Of a stretch of 64,000 nucleotides of DNA, positions 7,708 to 15,915 are shown one piece after another. The DNA lies in NCBI RefSeq assembly GCF_013304735.1, contig NZ_JAAITI010000021.1:1-64000 (forward strand). Reading direction: 5' to 3'. The notes beneath the pieces were generated by a model that saw only the letters and a program-made list of their open reading frames with translations, searched no databases and was not told the origin of the DNA. This stretch comes from Blautia luti. Lineage in GTDB: Bacteria > Bacillota > Clostridia > Lachnospirales > Lachnospiraceae. The first letter of the stretch is position 1. Each line of letters begins with the position of its first letter. A program made the position numbers and the translations under genes.

Positions 7708-9609
7708 TCAGCCGTTATACAGCTGATAATACCGGCCCTTCTGTGCAAGCAGCTCCTCGTGGGAACCACGCTCGATGATGTGTCCCTGCTCCAGGACCAT
7801 GATGCAGTCACTGTTGCGTACTGTGGAAAGTCTGTGGGCGATCACAAAGGTCGTTCTGCCTTCCATCAGCTTATCCATACCATCCTGTACAAGCTTTTCG
7901 GTACGGGTATCAATGGAGCTGGTGGCCTCGTCCAGGATCAGGACGGGTGGGTCTGCAACAGCTGCACGGGCAATGGAGAGAAGCTGTCGCTGGCCCTGAC
8001 TTAAGTTTGCACCGTTTCCGCGGAGAAGGGTATTATAACCCTGCGGAAGCCTGCGGATGAAACCGTCGGCGTTGGCAAGCTTTGCTGCTGCGATAACCTC
8101 CTCATCTGTGGCATCCAGCTTTCCGTAGCGGATATTTTCCATAACGGTTGCTGTGAACAGGTTGGTATCCTGAAGAACGATGCCCATGGAGCGTCTGAGA
8201 TCATCTTTTTTGATCTTGGTGATGTTGATGCCGTCATAACGGATCTTACCCTTCTGAATGTCGTAAAAACGGTTCAGAAGATTGGTGATGGTGGTTTTCC
8301 CGGCGCCGGTAGAGCCTACAAAAGCGATCTTCTGGCCTGGCTGTGCATACATGTTGATGTCATGGAGAACGATCTTGTTGGAATTATAACCAAAGTCTAC
8401 ATCCTCCAGGACCATATCACCCTTCAGCTCGATATAATCAGTGGTACCCTCAGCTTTGTGGAAATGCTTCCATGCCCAGCGGCCGGTACGTTTGTCGGAT
8501 TCGGTAAGAACACCGTTTTCCTCTTTTGCATTGACGAGAGTAACGTAGCCTTCATCCACTTCCGGTTTTTCATCCAGAAGATCAAAGATACGTTTTGCAC
8601 CTGCAAGAGCCATAACAATACTATTGAACTGCTGGCTGACCTGGTTGATAGGCATGTTGAAGCTCTTATTGAAGGTCAGGAAGCTGGCAAGCCCGCCAAG
8701 TGTGAAGCTGCCGATGCCGTTGATAGCAAGGATACCGCCCACCATGGCGCAGATTACATAGCTGACATTTCCAAGCTGTGCGACCACAGGCATCAGGATG
8801 TTGGCAAAACGGTTTGCATTGTCTGCGCTGGTGAAAAGCTGGTCGTTCAGTTCATCGAATTTCCGGATGCTTTCGTCTTCATGGCAGAAGACCTTGACAA
8901 CCTTCTGACCCTCCATCATCTCTTCGATATAACCATTGACAATACCAAGGTTGGTCTGCTGCTCCAGGAAATATTTTCCGCTTAAGCCCGCAAGTTTCCG
9001 GCTGGCAGTCAGCATAATGGCAACCATAAGCAGAGTCACGAAAGTAAGCGGAACGTTGAGGATCAGCATACTTACAAGAACACTGACAATGGTGATCACA
9101 CTGGAAAGCAGCTGTGGGAAACTCTGGCTGATCATCTGGCGCAGGGTATCAATGTCGTTGGTGTAGATGGACATGATATCACCGTGTGCGTGGGTATCAA
9201 AATATTTGATGGGAAGTGTTTCCATTTTTGCAAACATGTCGTTTCGGAGGTTACGTAAAGTTCCCTGGGAAACATTGATCATGATACGGTTATAAGTATA
9301 GGTGGCAATAACACCGATGGCGTAAAAACATGCCACACGTGCGATTGCAGCAGTTAAAGGCCCGAAGTCCGGTGTATCTGCCTTAAGAAGAGGCGTGATA
9401 TACTGGTCAATCAGGGTTTTCATGAACATGGTTCCCTGTACATTGGCAAGAACGCTGACAAAAATGCAGATCACCACGATCACGATATGGATACTGTAGT
9501 TCTTAAAAATATAACGGGAAAGGCGTCCCAGAAGTTTTCCTGGCTGTTCCGGCGCTCCCATGCCTTTTGGTCCAGGACCACCCGGACCTTTCATGTTCTG
9601 TTTTTTCAA
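7708..9609 (-). CDS. ABC exporter half-transporter, catalytic-site subunit
   Basis: At 633 residues it has a six-helix type IV exporter membrane domain (about residues 40-340) and a C-terminal ATPase with Walker A GSTGAGKTT (about 430), signature LSQGQ (about 535) and Walker B ILDEATSSID with the catalytic glutamate. The Gly/Pro-rich N-terminal extension is common in this subgroup. It overlaps the upstream half-transporter by 4 bases, and that partner has a degenerate site, so the pair should form a heterodimeric exporter like BmrCD or TM287/288. Likely substrates are drugs, lipids or peptides. Expression runs from the divergent promoter region beside a DtxR-type gene. About 40 extra residues between membrane and ATPase domains are seen near residue 365-405. 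Confidence 0.9.
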   Translation of the reverse strand: MKKQNMKGPGGPGPKGMGAPEQPGKLLGRLSRYIFKNYSIHIVIVVICIFVSVLANVQGTMFMKTLIDQYITPLLKADTPDFGPLTAAIARVACFYAIGVIATYTYNRIMINVSQGTLRNLRNDMFAKMETLPIKYFDTHAHGDIMSIYTNDIDTLRQMISQSFPQLLSSVITIVSVLVSMLILNVPLTFVTLLMVAIMLTASRKLAGLSGKYFLEQQTNLGIVNGYIEEMMEGQKVVKVFCHEDESIRKFDELNDQLFTSADNANRFANILMPVVAQLGNVSYVICAMVGGILAINGIGSFTLGGLASFLTFNKSFNMPINQVSQQFNSIVMALAGAKRIFDLLDEKPEVDEGYVTLVNAKEENGVLTESDKRTGRWAWKHFHKAEGTTDYIELKGDMVLEDVDFGYNSNKIVLHDINMYAQPGQKIAFVGSTGAGKTTITNLLNRFYDIQKGKIRYDGINITKIKKDDLRRSMGIVLQDTNLFTATVMENIRYGKLDATDEEVIAAAKLANADGFIRRLPQGYNTLLRGNGANLSQGQRQLLSIARAAVADPPVLILDEATSSIDTRTEKLVQDGMDKLMEGRTTFVIAHRLSTVRNSDCIMVLEQGHIIERGSHEELLAQKGRYYQLYNG

Positions 9610-11357
9610 GCCGGATCACCTCCCTCGTCAAAATCACCGGCACCGCCGGTCTGTGAATTGAATACATCCTGATAAATGGCGTTGGTCTTAAGAAGTTCCT
9701 CATGGGTACCAAATCCGTTGATCTCGCCGTTGTCCATAACGATGATGCGGTCTGCATTCTGGATACTGGAAACACGCTGGGCGATGATCAGCTTGGTGGT
9801 ATCCGGGATCTCTTCTGCAAAAGCACGGCGGATTTTTGCGTCTGTGGCAGTATCTACCGCACTGGTGGAATCGTCCAGGATCAGTATCTTCGGTTTCTTC
9901 AGAAGAGCACGGGCGATACAGAGACGCTGTTTCTGACCTCCGGAAACGTTGGAACCGCCCTGTTCAATGAAAGTATTGTATTTATCCGGCATTTTTTCGA
10001 TGAAATCATCGGCGCAGGCAAGCTGGCATGCACGGCGGCATTCTTCTTCCGTGGCGTTTTTGTCACCCCAGCGGAGATTTTCCAGAATGGTTCCTGAGAA
10101 GAGGACGTTCTTCTGAAGGACAACGGAAACCTGGTTCCTGAGAGATTCCAGGTGGTATTTGCGGACATCGATGCCTCCCACCAGAACAGAACCGTCCGTT
10201 ACGTCATAAAGACGGCTGATCAGGTTTACAAGACTGGATTTGGCACTTCCGGTACCGCCGATGATTCCGATGGTCTCGCCGGAGCGGATGGAAAGGTTGA
10301 TGTCTTTTAAGACCGGTTCTTTGCTGTCTTTCTTATAACTGAAGTTTACGTGGTCGAAGACGATGCTTCCGTCCGGAACTTTTGTTACCGGGTTCTCCGG
10401 GTCAGTGATATCAGCAGTATCGTTGATGACTTCCGTAACACGCTCGGCACTGGCAATACTCATGGTCACCATAACAAAAACCATGGAGAGCATCATCAGG
10501 CTCATGAGAATGTTCATGCAGTAAGTGAGAAGGCTCATAAGCTCACCGGTAGTAAGCGTGCTGCCCACGATCATTTTTGCGCCAAGCCAGCTGATTCCAA
10601 GGATGCAGGCGTAAACGGTAAACTGCATCAGAGGCATGTTCATAACAACGATCTTCTCGGCACTTAAGAACATTTCGTATACTTTGTTACAGGCTTTCTG
10701 AAATTTGCTGATCTCGTAGTCTTCACGGACATAGGCTTTGACAACACGGACGGCACCGATATTTTCCTGGACACTTGCGTTCAGGTCATCGTATTTGCGG
10801 AACACAGTCTGGAAATATTTCGTTGCTTTCCGCATGATAAAGATCAGACAGGCACCGAGGAAGATCACCGCGATCAGATAAATGCTTGCAAGTTTGGCGT
10901 TGATGAGAAATGCCATGACCATGGCACAGATCAGGCTGGCCGGTGCACGGGTACACATACGCAGGATCATCTGATAGGCATTCTGCAGGTTGGTCACATC
11001 TGTGGTAAGACGGGTGATCAGGCCGGCAGTGCTGTATTTGTCGATGTTGGAAAAAGAAAAGGTCTGGATGTTGGTGTACATGGCTTTTCGGAGGTTTCTG
11101 GCAAAGCCTGTGGAGGCCAGTGCTCCGTATTTTCCGCCCATGACGCCGGACCAGAGTCCGCACAGGGCAAGAACTACCATAACTCCACCCATCCGATAGA
11201 TATGGCCGATATTTCCGGCTTCCACACCCTTATCAATGATGGAAGCCATGGCCAGGGGGATCAGAGTCTCAAAGAGAACTTCCAGGATCATGAAAAAAGG
11301 CGTGAGAAACGAGGCCTTTTTAAACTCCCTGACCTGGGCCAGAAGGGTTTTGAGCAT
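9606..11357 (-). CDS. ABC exporter half-transporter, degenerate-site subunit
   Basis: This 583-residue half-transporter has six predicted membrane helices (about 15-310) and an ATPase domain. Walker A reads GGTGSAKSS (about 363), with Ala in place of the usual Gly before the Lys. The signature is VSGGQKQR, and Walker B ends in LDDSTSAVD, with Asp where the catalytic Glu belongs. Such a non-catalytic site is the mark of one partner in heterodimeric exporters (BmrC/TM287 side). It is the first gene of the two-gene operon and has a good AAAGGAG site. The G-to-A change in the P-loop is unusual and should be confirmed. Substrate unknown. Confidence 0.9.
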   Translation of the reverse strand: MLKTLLAQVREFKKASFLTPFFMILEVLFETLIPLAMASIIDKGVEAGNIGHIYRMGGVMVVLALCGLWSGVMGGKYGALASTGFARNLRKAMYTNIQTFSFSNIDKYSTAGLITRLTTDVTNLQNAYQMILRMCTRAPASLICAMVMAFLINAKLASIYLIAVIFLGACLIFIMRKATKYFQTVFRKYDDLNASVQENIGAVRVVKAYVREDYEISKFQKACNKVYEMFLSAEKIVVMNMPLMQFTVYACILGISWLGAKMIVGSTLTTGELMSLLTYCMNILMSLMMLSMVFVMVTMSIASAERVTEVINDTADITDPENPVTKVPDGSIVFDHVNFSYKKDSKEPVLKDINLSIRSGETIGIIGGTGSAKSSLVNLISRLYDVTDGSVLVGGIDVRKYHLESLRNQVSVVLQKNVLFSGTILENLRWGDKNATEEECRRACQLACADDFIEKMPDKYNTFIEQGGSNVSGGQKQRLCIARALLKKPKILILDDSTSAVDTATDAKIRRAFAEEIPDTTKLIIAQRVSSIQNADRIIVMDNGEINGFGTHEELLKTNAIYQDVFNSQTGGAGDFDEGGDPA

Positions 11358-11448
11358 AAAAAATCTCCTTTCTTTTACTGTTCAAAAAGATAGCACCCCT
11401 GGAAAAAAGTTCCGGGCTGCTACAGAACAGATGTATTGTTCAGATACT

Positions 11449-11477
11449 ATTATCAGGTAAAATATTTTTAATGTCAA
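11449..11477 (-). promoter_or_regulatory. Promoter of the ABC exporter operon
   Basis: On the minus strand TTGACA (11477-11472) is followed after 17 bases by GATAAT (11454-11449), near-perfect sigma-70 hexamers. The leader to the start codon is about 85 bases. Confidence 0.75.
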
Positions 11478-11504
11478 GACAAATATGTGTGAAATACTTG
11501 ACAT
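11471..11504. promoter_or_regulatory. Inverted repeat joining the two divergent -35 boxes (operator candidate)
   Basis: ATGTCAAG (11471-11478) and CTTGACAT (11497-11504) are exact inverted copies separated by 18 bases. Each arm contains the -35 hexamer of one of the two divergent promoters, so a dimeric regulator here could block both at once. The adjacent DtxR-type protein is the natural candidate. Confidence 0.5.
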
Positions 11505-11526
11505 AACATCATTTAAGCGGTATATT
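11498..11526 (+). promoter_or_regulatory. Promoter of the DtxR-type regulator gene
   Basis: TTGACA (11498-11503) and TATATT (11521-11526) have 17-base spacing. The untranslated leader of about 90 bases contains a weak AGATCCC/GGGTCT hairpin. Confidence 0.75.
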
Positions 11527-11623
11527 AAAAGTTAATATTCACCTGTGAAATAGGGGCGAGAATGCAATTCAGATCCCTTTAGAGGGTCTATATAGAGTTT
11601 AATTTTTGTAGGGAGGATTTTAT

Positions 11624-12016
11624 ATGGAAATCAGACAGTCAGCAGAGGATTACCTGGAATCAATTCTGGTTTTATCGAAGAAGGGCGGCGGGGTTCGTTC
11701 CATTGATATTGCTACCAGACTTGGCGTTTCCAAGCCAAGTGTCAGCCATGCGATGAAGCTTCTCCGTGAGGACGGATATATTGCCATGGACCGTTACGGT
11801 ACTGTGACACTTCTGGAGAAGGGCGCAGAGATCGCCAACCAGATCTATGAGAGACACACCGTACTTGCCAAGATGCTGGAGGGACTTGGAGTTCCGGCAG
11901 AGATTGCACTGGAAGATGCCTGCAAGATGGAGCACGATATCAGCCAGGAGAGCTTTGAGAAGATCAAGGCGCATTATAATAACTTTATTAAGAGAGACGA
12001 AGCAGCAGCGGAGTAA
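11624..12016 (+). CDS. DtxR/MntR-family metal-responsive regulator, short form
   Basis: The 130-residue protein has an N-terminal winged helix (about 8-65) and the DtxR metal-binding and dimerisation domain. Ligand positions known from the family are visible: D9 and E12 in EDYLE, H78 in ERHTV, and C100, E103 and H104 in ACKMEHD. The Cys at position 100 is the DtxR/IdeR (iron) type rather than the Glu of manganese-type MntR. The C-terminal SH3-like domain of long DtxR proteins is missing. The gene is divergent from a heterodimeric ABC exporter with symmetric promoters between them, so it probably controls that exporter. Control of the feo locus 11 kb away is also possible. Metal choice is inferred from ligands only. 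Confidence 0.85.
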   Translation: MEIRQSAEDYLESILVLSKKGGGVRSIDIATRLGVSKPSVSHAMKLLREDGYIAMDRYGTVTLLEKGAEIANQIYERHTVLAKMLEGLGVPAEIALEDACKMEHDISQESFEKIKAHYNNFIKRDEAAAE

Positions 12017-12077
12017 ATGAAGTGACCGGCCAGTATCCACACGGGGCGGCAGTGAAAGCCAATGAAAGATAAAAAAG

Positions 12078-12114
12078 AAGTGCATGAGAAGCGTGATAAC
12101 TTTTCATGCACTTT
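12078..12114. terminator. Convergent terminator between the DtxR-type gene and the DMT transporter
   Basis: AAGTGCATGA and TCATGCACTT pair with an inner AAG/CTT extension, with short A and T tracts on either side. It can serve both converging genes. Confidence 0.6.
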
Positions 12115-12127
12115 ATTGTTTATCTGC

Positions 12128-13057
12128 CTATTTCGCAGAAGATTTCTCCGGCAGCTGTGCCAGGATGATAGCCGCGAACATGATGACGCATCCAAGAAGC
12201 TCTTTTGCGGAAAGCTTCTGTCCAAGGATGACCCAGCCTGCAAGTACGGAGATACAGGATTCCAGGGAAAGAATCAGAGAAGCTACCGTTGGATTGACAT
12301 TTTTCTGGCCTACGATCTGCAGAGTGTAGGCAACGCCGCAGGACATGATTCCGGCATATAGGATGGGAAGCCATGCGGTGAGGATGGAGGAAATCTGCGG
12401 ATGTTCAAGGATAAGGGCCGGGATCATGGACAGGATCCCGCAGATCAGAAACTGGATGCAGGAGAGTTTTACCCCGTCCGTTTTCGGGGAAAAATAGTCA
12501 ATGACCAGAATGTGCAGAGAAAAAAGAAACGCACACACCAGCACCAGAATATCTCCGCGACCAATGGAAAAACCATCCGTGATGCAGAGAAGATAAAGAC
12601 CGATCAGAGCCATGACAACGGCTGCCCAGATAAAGGGACTGCATTTCTTTTTCAGGAAAAGTCCGATAATCGGGACAATGACAATATAGCAGGCAGTGAT
12701 AAAACCGGCTTTTCCCACCGTTGTATATTTGATGCCGAACTGCTGGAAGTTGCTGGCTGCAAAAAGTGCTATGCCGCAGGCGATACCGCCGATCCAGAGA
12801 TCGCGGGTTTTGTATGGAGAAGATGTGGTTGTTGATGTTGAGGGATCTGCCGCTGCAGAAGCTGTATCTTTGGAGCGGTTTAAGAGAAAGATCACCGGCA
12901 CCAGAACAGCAGCACCGATCAGGGAACGGACGCCGTTAAAAGTAAAAGGACCTACATATTCCATGCCTACACTCTGGGCGACAAAGGCGATTCCCCAGAT
13001 GGTAGCGGCCAGAAGCAGGCAGAGAGAATTTTTCAGAGGCATTTTCTGTGTGTTCAT
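12128..13057 (-). CDS. EamA/DMT-superfamily transporter
   Basis: The 309-residue protein has about ten hydrophobic helices in two EamA repeats (about 10-145 and 160-300) separated by a short polar linker. The first helix carries the family-like LAATIWGIAFVAQS stretch. DMT permeases move metabolites or amino acids across the cytoplasmic membrane, usually as exporters; the substrate cannot be read from sequence. A Ser/Thr/Asp-rich insertion (about residues 60-82) lies in a loop. A GAAAGGA site precedes the ATG. The gene lies downstream of argG on the same strand, but a strong terminator separates them, so it is probably a separate transcript. Confidence 0.85.
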   Translation of the reverse strand: MNTQKMPLKNSLCLLLAATIWGIAFVAQSVGMEYVGPFTFNGVRSLIGAAVLVPVIFLLNRSKDTASAAADPSTSTTTSSPYKTRDLWIGGIACGIALFAASNFQQFGIKYTTVGKAGFITACYIVIVPIIGLFLKKKCSPFIWAAVVMALIGLYLLCITDGFSIGRGDILVLVCAFLFSLHILVIDYFSPKTDGVKLSCIQFLICGILSMIPALILEHPQISSILTAWLPILYAGIMSCGVAYTLQIVGQKNVNPTVASLILSLESCISVLAGWVILGQKLSAKELLGCVIMFAAIILAQLPEKSSAK

Positions 13058-13104
13058 GATAAAAGAATCCTTTCGCGTATTATGTGGTCAAAGCGATATA
13101 TAAG

Positions 13105-13145
13105 AAAAGACCCCGGGGAACTTCAGATAGCTTCCCGGGGCATTT
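13105..13145. terminator. Strong terminator after argG
   Basis: CCCCGGGGAA and TTCCCGGGG form a very GC-rich stem. On the minus strand it is followed by TCTTTTCTT and ends the argG transcript; the plus side has a short T-run too. Confidence 0.75.
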
Positions 13146-13176
13146 TTATGATCTGTCGGAACCGTGTCCGGCAAAA

Positions 13177-14409
13177 TTAGTTCTGATTCTGGTTGTTCTT
13201 AACTTCTGCAAGCTTCATAGCACGAACTTTCAGCGGCAGACCGAACAGAGTGATGAATCCGTCAGCGTCGTGGTGGTCATACATATCACCGGTTGTGAAG
13301 GAAGCAAGGGACTCATTGTAAAGGCTGTATGGAGAAGTTGTACCATTCTTGATGATGTTTCCTTTGTAAAGTTTGAATTTAACTTCACCGGTAACATATT
13401 TCTGAGTGGATTCAACAAATGCCTGGATAGCCTCACGGAGTGGTGTGTACCATTTTCCCTCGTAAACAACCTGTGCAAACTGGCTGCCCAGTTTCTTCTT
13501 GGCTTCCATTGTCTCACGGTCAAGGATCAGCTCCTCAAGCTGGTCATGAGCTGCCATCAGGATTGTTCCGCCAGGAGTCTCATAAACACCACGGGATTTC
13601 ATACCAACAACACGGTTCTCAACGATGTCAACGATACCGATACCGTTCTCGCCGCCAAGTTTGTTCAGCTCAGTGATGATCTCGGAAACTTTCATTGCCT
13701 TTCCGTTGAGAGTTTTCGGAACACCCTGCTCAAATGTCATGGTAACTTCTGTTTCTTTATCAGGAGCTTTCTCCGGTGTTACGCTTAATACAAGCATGTC
13801 ATCGTAGTTCGGAGCCTGGGAAGGATCCTCAAGTTCCAGTCCCTCGTGGCTGATGTGCCAGAGGTTTCTGTCACGGCTGTAGCTGTGGCTTGCATCGAAC
13901 GGAAGAGTGATGCCGTGAGCTTTACAGAACTCGATCTCATCTTCACGGGACTGCATGGTCCACAGATCTGTCATACGCCATGGAGCGATGATTTTGATGT
14001 CCGGAGCAAGAGCTTTGATACCAAGTTCGAAACGGATCTGGTCATTTCCTTTACCTGTAGCACCGTGGCAGATTGCAACAGCGCCTTCTTTACGTGCGAT
14101 CTCAACCAGTTTCTTGGCGATAACCGGACGAGCCATGGAAGTTCCGAGAAGATAGGAATGCTCATATACAGCACCGGCCTCTACACATGGCATGATGAAA
14201 TCATCGCAGAACTCATCAACAATATCTTCAATATATAATTTGGAAGCACCGGACATTTTTGCTCTCTCTTCAAGACCGTCCAGCTCATTTCCCTGTCCGC
14301 AGTTTACACAGCAGCAGACAACGTCATAATCAAATGTTTCTTTCAGCCACGGGATCAGGGCTGTGGTATCAAGACCACCGGAATACGCTAAAACAACTTT
14401 TTCTTTCAT
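13177..14409 (-). CDS. argG: Argininosuccinate synthase
   Basis: ArgG joins citrulline and aspartate with ATP to give argininosuccinate, the penultimate step to arginine, in the cytoplasm. The 410-residue length matches the family. The N-terminal ATP pyrophosphatase motif AYSGGLDTT is at residue 8, and GATGKGNDQ and SYSRDRNLWHISHEG of the substrate-binding region are intact. It is transcribed away from the argCJBD operon across a 430-base region with ArgR-like boxes, so the two are probably repressed together by arginine. argH, often next to argG, is not in this window, and neither is argF. Confidence 0.97.
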   Translation of the reverse strand: MKEKVVLAYSGGLDTTALIPWLKETFDYDVVCCCVNCGQGNELDGLEERAKMSGASKLYIEDIVDEFCDDFIMPCVEAGAVYEHSYLLGTSMARPVIAKKLVEIARKEGAVAICHGATGKGNDQIRFELGIKALAPDIKIIAPWRMTDLWTMQSREDEIEFCKAHGITLPFDASHSYSRDRNLWHISHEGLELEDPSQAPNYDDMLVLSVTPEKAPDKETEVTMTFEQGVPKTLNGKAMKVSEIITELNKLGGENGIGIVDIVENRVVGMKSRGVYETPGGTILMAAHDQLEELILDRETMEAKKKLGSQFAQVVYEGKWYTPLREAIQAFVESTQKYVTGEVKFKLYKGNIIKNGTTSPYSLYNESLASFTTGDMYDHHDADGFITLFGLPLKVRAMKLAEVKNNQNQN

Positions 14410-14523
14410 AATATATGTCCTCCTGGGATTTTTTGAAATTTTGTATCGCTCCGGACATTTCCGGGACGGTGAATTTTTTTACGTTATCTGGAAAAATTAT
14501 GCTGTTTTATAACTTTACCAGAG

Positions 14524-14537
14524 TGAATAAATATTCA
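14524..14537. promoter_or_regulatory. ArgR-type operator candidate near argG
   Basis: TGAATAAATATTCA is a near-perfect palindrome of the ARG-box type bound by ArgR/AhrC hexamers. It lies about 115 bases upstream of the argG start and just upstream of a minus-strand TATAAA that could be the argG -10. Confidence 0.55.
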
Positions 14538-14640
14538 TGCGTGACAAAACAAAATTTTCGGCTGTCCTGTCGACATGGCTTAATATACACCAGATTTTAT
14601 AAATATGCAAGAGATAATTTGAAAAATATGAAAAATTTTT

Positions 14641-14654
14641 TGCATAAAAATGCA
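14641..14654. promoter_or_regulatory. Second ArgR-type operator candidate
   Basis: TGCATAAAAATGCA is a palindrome with the same spacing as the other two boxes in this intergenic region. Paired boxes in such arrangements allow one hexamer to bind two sites. Confidence 0.45.
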
Positions 14655-14728
14655 TCGAAAAACGGGCAATATTATAAGAAAATACATAAAAAACAGAAAA
14701 GACCGTGAAAAATCAAAGAAAATGACTA

Positions 14729-14757
14729 TTGCATAATATGCAGAGAAGATGTATAAT
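14729..14757 (+). promoter_or_regulatory. argC promoter overlapped by an ArgR-type box
   Basis: TTGCAT (14729-14734) and TATAAT (14752-14757) are 17 bases apart. The palindrome TGCATAATATGCA (14730-14742) covers the -35 box, so a bound repressor would exclude RNA polymerase. The leader then holds a small CCGTA/TACGG hairpin before the AGAGGAGG site. Confidence 0.65.
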
Positions 14758-14838
14758 CTATCCATTGACAAGGCGGACATATGAGGAACGCCTTTTTACT
14801 TAAGCCGTAAGAGATACGGCAGAGGAGGAATGTGAAAG

Positions 14839-15879
14839 ATGATTAAAGCAGGAATTATCGGTGCGACAGGATACGCAGGAAATGAGATCGTAAGACTTCT
14901 TCTTGGACACAAGGACGTTGAGATCAAATGGTTCGGTTCCCGAAGCTACATAGATCAGCAGTATGCAGATATTTATCAGAACTTTTTCAAACTGGTGGAT
15001 GCCAAATGTATGGATGACAATATGGCGGCACTTGCAGATGAGGTGGACGTGATCTTTACCGCAACCCCGCAGGGCCTTTGTGCATCCCTTATTAATGAAG
15101 AAATCCTTTCCAAATGTAAGGTGATCGACTTAAGCGCGGACTTCCGTATTAAAGATGTGAAGAAATATGAAAAATGGTACGGAATCGAGCACAAAGCACC
15201 GCAGTTTATTGATGAAGCAGTTTACGGTCTCTGCGAGATCAACCGTGAGGATATCAAAAAGGCACGGCTGATCGCCAACCCGGGATGCTATCCGACATGC
15301 TCCACACTGTCTATTTATCCGCTGTTAAAAGAAGGCCTCATTGATCCGAACACTATTATCATTGATGCAAAGTCCGGAACATCCGGAGCAGGAAGAGGAG
15401 CTAAAGTTCCGAATCTTTACTGTGAGGTAAACGAGAGTATTAAAGCTTACGGCGTTGCCACACACAGACATACACCGGAGATTGAGGACCAGCTTGGATA
15501 CGCATGCGGACAGGAAGTGCTGATCAACTTTACCCCGCATCTTGTTCCGATGAACAGAGGAATCCTGGTAACTGCATATGCTTCCCTGACAAAGGATGTT
15601 ACCTATGAGGAAGTAAAAGCGGCCTATGACAAATATTATAAAGATGAGTTCTTTGTACGTGTGCTGAACAAAGATGTATGCCCGCAGACAAGAAACGTGG
15701 AAGGCAGCAACTTTGTAGATGTAAACTTCAAGATCGATCCGAGAACTAAGAGAGTTATCATGATGGGCGCCATCGACAACCTGGTAAAAGGTGCCGCAGG
15801 ACAGGCCGTTCAGAACATGAACCTGATGTTTGGATTCGACGAGAACGAAGGACTGAAACAGATCCCGATGTGCCCGTAA
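14839..15879 (+). CDS. argC: N-acetyl-gamma-glutamyl-phosphate reductase
   Basis: ArgC reduces N-acetylglutamyl-5-phosphate to the semialdehyde with NADPH, the third step of ornithine synthesis. The 346-residue protein opens with the dinucleotide-binding motif GATGYAGNEIVRLL, and the catalytic cysteine is C150 in NPGCYPT. The conserved SGTSGAGRGA and THRHTPEIE segments are present. It is the first gene of the arg operon, with an AGAGGAGG site. argJ follows after 36 bases. Regulation by the upstream ArgR-like box is likely. Confidence 0.97.
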   Translation: MIKAGIIGATGYAGNEIVRLLLGHKDVEIKWFGSRSYIDQQYADIYQNFFKLVDAKCMDDNMAALADEVDVIFTATPQGLCASLINEEILSKCKVIDLSADFRIKDVKKYEKWYGIEHKAPQFIDEAVYGLCEINREDIKKARLIANPGCYPTCSTLSIYPLLKEGLIDPNTIIIDAKSGTSGAGRGAKVPNLYCEVNESIKAYGVATHRHTPEIEDQLGYACGQEVLINFTPHLVPMNRGILVTAYASLTKDVTYEEVKAAYDKYYKDEFFVRVLNKDVCPQTRNVEGSNFVDVNFKIDPRTKRVIMMGAIDNLVKGAAGQAVQNMNLMFGFDENEGLKQIPMCP

Positions 15880-15915
15880 AACACAGAGGATTTCAGACGA
15901 GAGGAGACATAGAAT

